DNA of 64,000 nt, from NCBI GenBank assembly GCA_910591455.2, contig OU342816.1:19415702-19479701 (forward strand), read 5' to 3'. Below the pieces are notes generated by a model. That model saw only the letters and a list, made by a program, of their open reading frames with translations. It had not been told where the DNA came from and did not search any database. This stretch comes from Pholis gunnellus (taxonomy: Eukaryota > Chordata > Actinopteri > Perciformes > Pholidae). How positions within the stretch are numbered: position 1 is the first letter of the stretch; the number at the start of each line of letters is the position of its first letter. The position numbers were made by a program, and so were the translations under genes. Shown here piece after piece: positions 59,647 through 64,000 of the stretch.

Positions 59647-60182
59647 TGGGGTATCACTCCCTCCAGTAAATACACGACACCTTGGTTCTCTCAACTGATG
59701 GATTTATTCTTCCTCCTACTTCTCCGTCCACCGTTGAACTGTTTAAATCACATTTAGACATACAAAACAATCAGACGTTTACATTACATAAAAACAGTTT
59801 GCGCGCGAATGTGCGCAATGGCGAATGTACATAAATAACGTACCTCACTGGCTGCACACAACTGAGAGGGAAATGAGTCCACTTGAAACACGAAAGATGA
59901 TCACTTGAAACTTGAAACTTACTTTACTGACTGACTGACTTATGGTGCTTCGCACCCTTCTGCTGTCACTGACTTATGGCGCTTCCCGCTCTTCTGCTGT
60001 CACTGTGCCACGGTCAAACACGTCCCGGTACAACACAGCACGCAACAATAGTTCCCCCCCTTTTATACAAACAAAAAACCCATTCGCATTAAAAACAAAC
60101 CTTACAAATAACAACATGTAAACAAACATACTAAACAATGACATAAATAACCTTATGGCAGTTAAACTCCCACCAAATCACA
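59647..60182 (-). mobile_element. LTR of the BEL/Pao element
   Basis: On the minus strand this would start TGTGATTTGGTGGGAG and end GTGATACCCCA. It contains a TATA-like GTATAAAAGGGG near 60062-60072 and AATAAA near 59703. It lies directly downstream of the last pol codons. The exact termini are my best reading of TG...CA. The matching 5' LTR is not in the window. Confidence 0.5.
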
Positions 60183-62527
60183 ATTTTTGGGATTTAACCT
60201 CACAAAATAACTATCAAATCTATTCTGCTTCAAGCAGTACAACTATCTTTTGTACAGGTCTATCAAGATAGACTGGCTTAGTGGTGCGTTTACCCTGGTT
60301 ATCTAAGGTTGAGTCACTCATAAAAAGTTTCACCTTTCTGACTCTTCCATCAGCGCTAGGGTACACCGTTCTCCCACCATAAGAACCTCAGGTAGTCTTG
60401 GTCTTCAGGCCTTACATGGAACTGATGGAACATTCGCTCCACATCACACATAATAGCAATCGGGCCCTTGCGAAACCTACAAAGAACTCCCACCAAGGTG
60501 TTGGTGAGCTCTGGCCCAGTAAGAAGGTGGTCATTCAGTGATGTGTCCTGGAACCTTGCTGAACAATCGAAGACGACACGTATCTTCCCCGGCTTTTGAG
60601 GGTGGTACACCCCGTGGTGGGGAATATACCAGACTGGTTGATTGTTGAGTTCTTCTTCTGGAACCCTCTCTGCATCACCACGAGCAATGATATCTTTCAT
60701 GAAGTTCATGTAGTCTGAGCAGTATTTCTGGTCTCTCTTGAGCTTCCGTTCCAAGCATATTAGACGCTGAACAGCACATGACTTATTATTTGGTAGATTT
60801 GGTCTGTCTTGTTTGAACGGTAAGGGCATTTTATAATGACCATCTTGTTTGTGTTTGATTCCATCTCTCAGCTTAGTCATGAATTGGAGATCTTCCTGAG
60901 AGACGGTTGCCTCTTCTTCAACTCTTTCACTGAAATCAGGTTCTAACACCTTTATTACATCATCAGGACCGATCATTTCTTTGATCTGGGTCTTGCAAAC
61001 ATAGTGAACTTCACTTTTAAGCTTGACTGTTGGTTTGGGTTCAGGCGTTACTTGCCTTAAAATGATGCGGTGACTTACTCCAATTGCATCGCTGTAGTGC
61101 TCTTGTGGTTCGCCATAACTCACGATGCTCCAACCTAGATCCGTTTTCTGAGCAAAGGGTTGGTTTTCTTCCCCACACACAACTTCTCGTGGCATTAGTG
61201 CTTGTGGGCAATTGTACCCAATCAGCAGACCAATTTCACACTCTTTTGGCTGCGCAATGTGTTCTGCAAGATGCTCCAAATGAGGCCATGCCTTAGCGGT
61301 CTCTGGAGTTGGAATATGTGTCCGATTAGCAGGGATAAGTTCACGAGTGTAAGTTGTTGGCACTGTGATCTTCTTAGAGGAGAATAGCCCTCTTATTTGC
61401 AGGTCTTTTAGTCTTTTACAGGTTACAATGGTTGCTTTTGACAACATTGTAGATAGTTTTAGCTTCACTTGTTCTGTGTTCGTATCTAGAACGTTAGCCA
61501 CTTCCTCAAGAATGAATGAAGAGTCACTTGGTGAATCTAGCAGACCATAGACAAGAACTTCTTTGCTTGAATCACCTTGTGTTGACACGTAGACAGGTAC
61601 TATCGCTGAAGTCTGTGTACTATTGCCTTCTTGCACAACTCTGTTAGATGTGGTTTCCTTGATAACTTCTTGTCGTTGTGTTGACTGTAGCTTTCTTTCT
61701 TTGACAGAACTTGGTTGCTTAGGATTTTCTCTCCTTGTTTCTTGATCTTGGTTTGAACGATCTTCGTGTAGGCATGTGGGATGGTGTTTTGAGCAGATGT
61801 CACAGACCATCCGGCTACTGCAGCTCTTGGATTGATGGCCAGGACTCAAACATCCAAAGCACAGTCTCTCACTCAGAATAAACTTGACACGGTCAGCGAC
61901 TGGTCTTTCAATGAGTTTGCGACACTTGTGAACACTGTGTCCAAATTTCTGACAGAACACACATGTGACTATGTTTCTTTCACTGGTGTTCGTTGTGAAG
62001 ATCTTGGCACCTACAGTTTGGTTCTTGAAGGTCACTGTGGTTTGGTTCTTGAACTTTGCTTTATCAGATTCACCTTGTCGTAATGCATTGTAAGATGTTA
62101 TAGGGTTGCAAACAATACTAGCTTCCATTGATAGGAATGTTACAAAATAACTAAAGCTAGGGAATCTTCTGTGTTCCAGTTGGTATTGTGTGGCCCTTCG
62201 GTTCCATCTGATACTTAACCAATCAGGTAGTTTTGCAGTCAGCTTTTGATTCTCCATATTGTCATTAAGAACCTTTAAACTCTCATTGTGAGCAATAGCA
62301 GATTCACAACTACGTAAATAGTCCACAAATTCTCTTAACTCAGCACTCTCCCTAGAGGCTATCTTTGGCCAAGCATGCAGTTTGTCTCGGAAGGCTTTGG
62401 CAATGACGAAAGGCTCGCCATATCGTTCGTTGAGCACGTCCCATGCTGTGCGATATGAATCTTCTGAATCAATCAGAAAATGACCGTCTATAGCCTTTTT
62501 ATCTGCTCCTCCCACGTACTTCAGATA
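60183..62527 (-). pseudogene. BEL/Pao retrotransposon gag-pol, truncated and internally deleted
   Basis: This would be the polyprotein of a BEL/Pao LTR retrotransposon. The 60356-62515 frame has a gag part (LNERYGEP, LPDWLSIRW) and two CCHC knuckles (CVFCQKFGHSVHKC and CFGCLSPGHQSKSC). A protease region follows, then the start of RT (VWYIPHHGVYHP, KIRVVFDCSARF, CDVERMFHQFHVRPEDQDYL). The protease catalytic motif reads LLDSPSD, where D-S/T-G is expected. After LRFLWWENG the sequence jumps with a frame change straight to the C-terminal tail of pol (VYPSADGRVRKVKL to VVLLEAE, ending near 60220). The rest of RT, RNase H and the integrase core are therefore deleted. The gag start is missing: at about 62527 the element is cut by other repeat sequence. 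The apparent start at 62515 is a GTG, not a real initiator. Confidence 0.88.
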
Positions 62528-62987
62528 ACGGTTCTTGAGTCATGGTTCGGATCATTTTTCGGATCAACAAAGAAAAGGGGAGGAGTCAAATATAACTCGG
62601 CTTTCCATTTATTCATTAAAGAACTTCAAGAACACTTAAAGCAAAGACCTTTGGGCTATAGCCTTGCATAAAAACAAAAATAATGTCCAATTTGAAACAA
62701 AATGAAATAAACAAAAATAAAACATTCAAGAATACTCAACTCTGTTAAGTTTAAGTGCAACATGAGGTATGTTGATACCCTCGTCCTTTGATCAATATTG
62801 AAAGAAAGAAACAGCCAGTGAGCTAGCTTACACTGTTTCAACTGAACTGAACTACTAGGCAGCAACTTGGGTCTATGTTTACTTCCTGTCAAGTTAAGTC
62901 ATTCAAATACACAATAATGTTTACCATTACTGTGACATTATTTTCAAAAAGATGAGAATATCTCCATTGTTTGGGTAGAGGGTAGAC
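62528..62987. repeat. probable hAT-type repeat fragment
   Basis: The left part (gagtcatggttcggatcatt) resembles the end of a fish DNA-transposon family. No partner end or duplication was identified, and the rest is unassigned. Confidence 0.3.
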
Positions 62988-63979
62988 CAGGGGTCGGCAA
63001 CCTTTACCATCCAAAGAGCCATTTTGTCCTATTTTCCACCAAATAAAATTTGTCCGGAGCCGCAAAAGCTATTTGATGTCACAGTTTATAAAGTTTTATA
63101 TATAGTTATTTATACAACAACTATAGTTTGTTGTATTTATGAAATTATAGAACAAGAATAAAGACACTTGTTGACATTTTATTGCTATTTTACGTGTTAT
63201 AACAATATCAAACTCTTATGAAGAGTTTGCTGCAGCAGTTGAGGAATCGCTCTTTTTCGCTCATCTCCAGCGTGATAGTTTCCAGCAAATGCTGTGTGTT
63301 TGTTCTGGAAGTGTCTATCAACATTACATTTTTTGTTGTTTGCAAATTTCTCGCCACATATCAAGCATACAGGTAAGCCAGCATCATTGGCAGTGAAAAT
63401 AAATGAATACGTCCACGCACAATTAAACTCTCTATTTCCTCTGTGACTTTTCTGTTTTTGGATTTATCCATCGATAGTTTACCGAGGGCGGGGCTCTGCA
63501 GATCATGATCAGGCGCCTGCAGGGAAAGGCTCTTGACAGAGACGTAAGATGCAAGTAGCGGATCGCGTAGCGCGGCTGCTTTTGAATATATTACTATTTT
63601 GCTCGACAGGGTTCGAATCCAGGTTGATGCGATCTTTCCATAAATATATTTTCTTCAATGTATTTCCTTATACGTGGCTGTGATGTAGTGCTCACTTATA
63701 CAATCGTAATCCCCGCAATATATATGAGATGTGGCTTTTAGATCTCCAGCAATATGTTTGTGAATGTGTGACGAATCTGGCAACAGAGGCAGAAAACAGC
63801 TGCTGCTGTTCCGCGAACACAACACAAGCACGGAAGGGAAACCAGTAGGACCGGCACCCACTGCATGCCCAGTGTACGTGAATAGTCACGTGATATTCGT
63901 TTTCAGGCATTTTAGTCTGGACGGAGATCATCTCGAAAACGATGCTTAAACGCCGAGAGCCGCGGGTTGCCGACCCCTG
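62988..63979 (-). mobile_element. hAT element with BED-zinc-finger transposase remnant
   Basis: A 992-bp element with inverted ends CAGGGGTCGGCAACC and GGTTGCCGACCCCTG, flanked by a perfect 8-bp duplication GGGTAGAC (62980-62987 and 63980-63987). On the minus strand around 63250-63410 a degraded piece of a BED zinc finger is readable (LPVCLICGEKFANNKKCNVD, then RHFQNKH), with the C-x2-C ... H-x4-H spacing. This is the N-terminal domain of Charlie/ZBED-like hAT transposases. The catalytic part is absent, so the element is an internally deleted derivative. Confidence 0.9.
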
Positions 63980-64000
63980 GGGTAGACCTTTCTGTGGTGA

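Noticed and set aside
60356..62515. A 719-codon host gene
   Set aside because: CCHC knuckles, the protease region and RT motifs show BEL/Pao gag-pol; the apparent start is a GTG.

Overview
The window is vertebrate nuclear DNA, almost certainly from a bony fish. It has no operons or prokaryote-style gene packing. The repeat content (a Rex3/RTE LINE, L2-type LINEs with SGNH-type ORF1, a Tx1-like LINE, BEL/Pao, many small hAT, piggyBac-like and Harbinger-like elements, a DD37E Tc1/mariner) is typical of teleosts. The only host gene I can support is dlg2 (PSD-93/chapsyn-110, a postsynaptic MAGUK scaffold) on the minus strand. An alternative first coding exon lies at 34105-34203 and the next common exon at 20102-20266. 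Both are bounded by consensus splice sites, both are phase 0, and joined they give the known N-terminal layout of one dlg2 isoform. The rest of the window is dlg2 intron, or intron/upstream DNA, filled with transposable elements.

Layout. 1-5 kb: unassigned intron with a tRNA-derived SINE. 5-12 kb: an old, nearly full-length L2-type LINE on the minus strand, split by a 756-bp Harbinger-like element (TAA target duplication) and by a complete 1561-bp Tc1/mariner element with an uninterrupted 338-codon DD37E transposase gene. 14.3-17.1 kb: a TTAA-flanked piggyBac-like element, a ZBED-type hAT remnant and a short hAT element. 17-24 kb: dlg2 exon, a candidate extra exon and a perfect 25-bp hairpin. 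24.4-30.7 kb: a MITE, an L2 fragment cut by an LTR fragment carrying a 38-bp minisatellite, and a decayed LINE holding a second LINE tail. 30.7-36.2 kb: dlg2 first exon and surroundings. 36.2-46.3 kb: a hAT element, a Rex3 tail with a 14-bp target duplication, a hAT element carrying a piece of 18S rRNA, a second TTAA element and a Tx1-like ORF1. 46.6-55 kb: a deep nest in which one hAT element has been filled by a LINE tail, a retrovirus-like LTR, a Rex3 body and a solo LTR; then a third TTAA element holding another hAT. 55-64 kb: a SINE, a candidate LTR, an internally deleted BEL/Pao element and a hAT element with a BED zinc-finger remnant.

Target-site duplications could be read by eye for most DNA transposons, so many boundaries are base-exact. 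LINE boundaries and clade names are approximate. Only the Tc1 transposase looks intact; the other transposon genes are broken. The most unusual object is the 18S-rRNA-bearing hAT element at 41435-42740. The most useful biological result is the assignment of the locus to dlg2, with a possible unannotated in-frame cassette exon between its two recognised exons.
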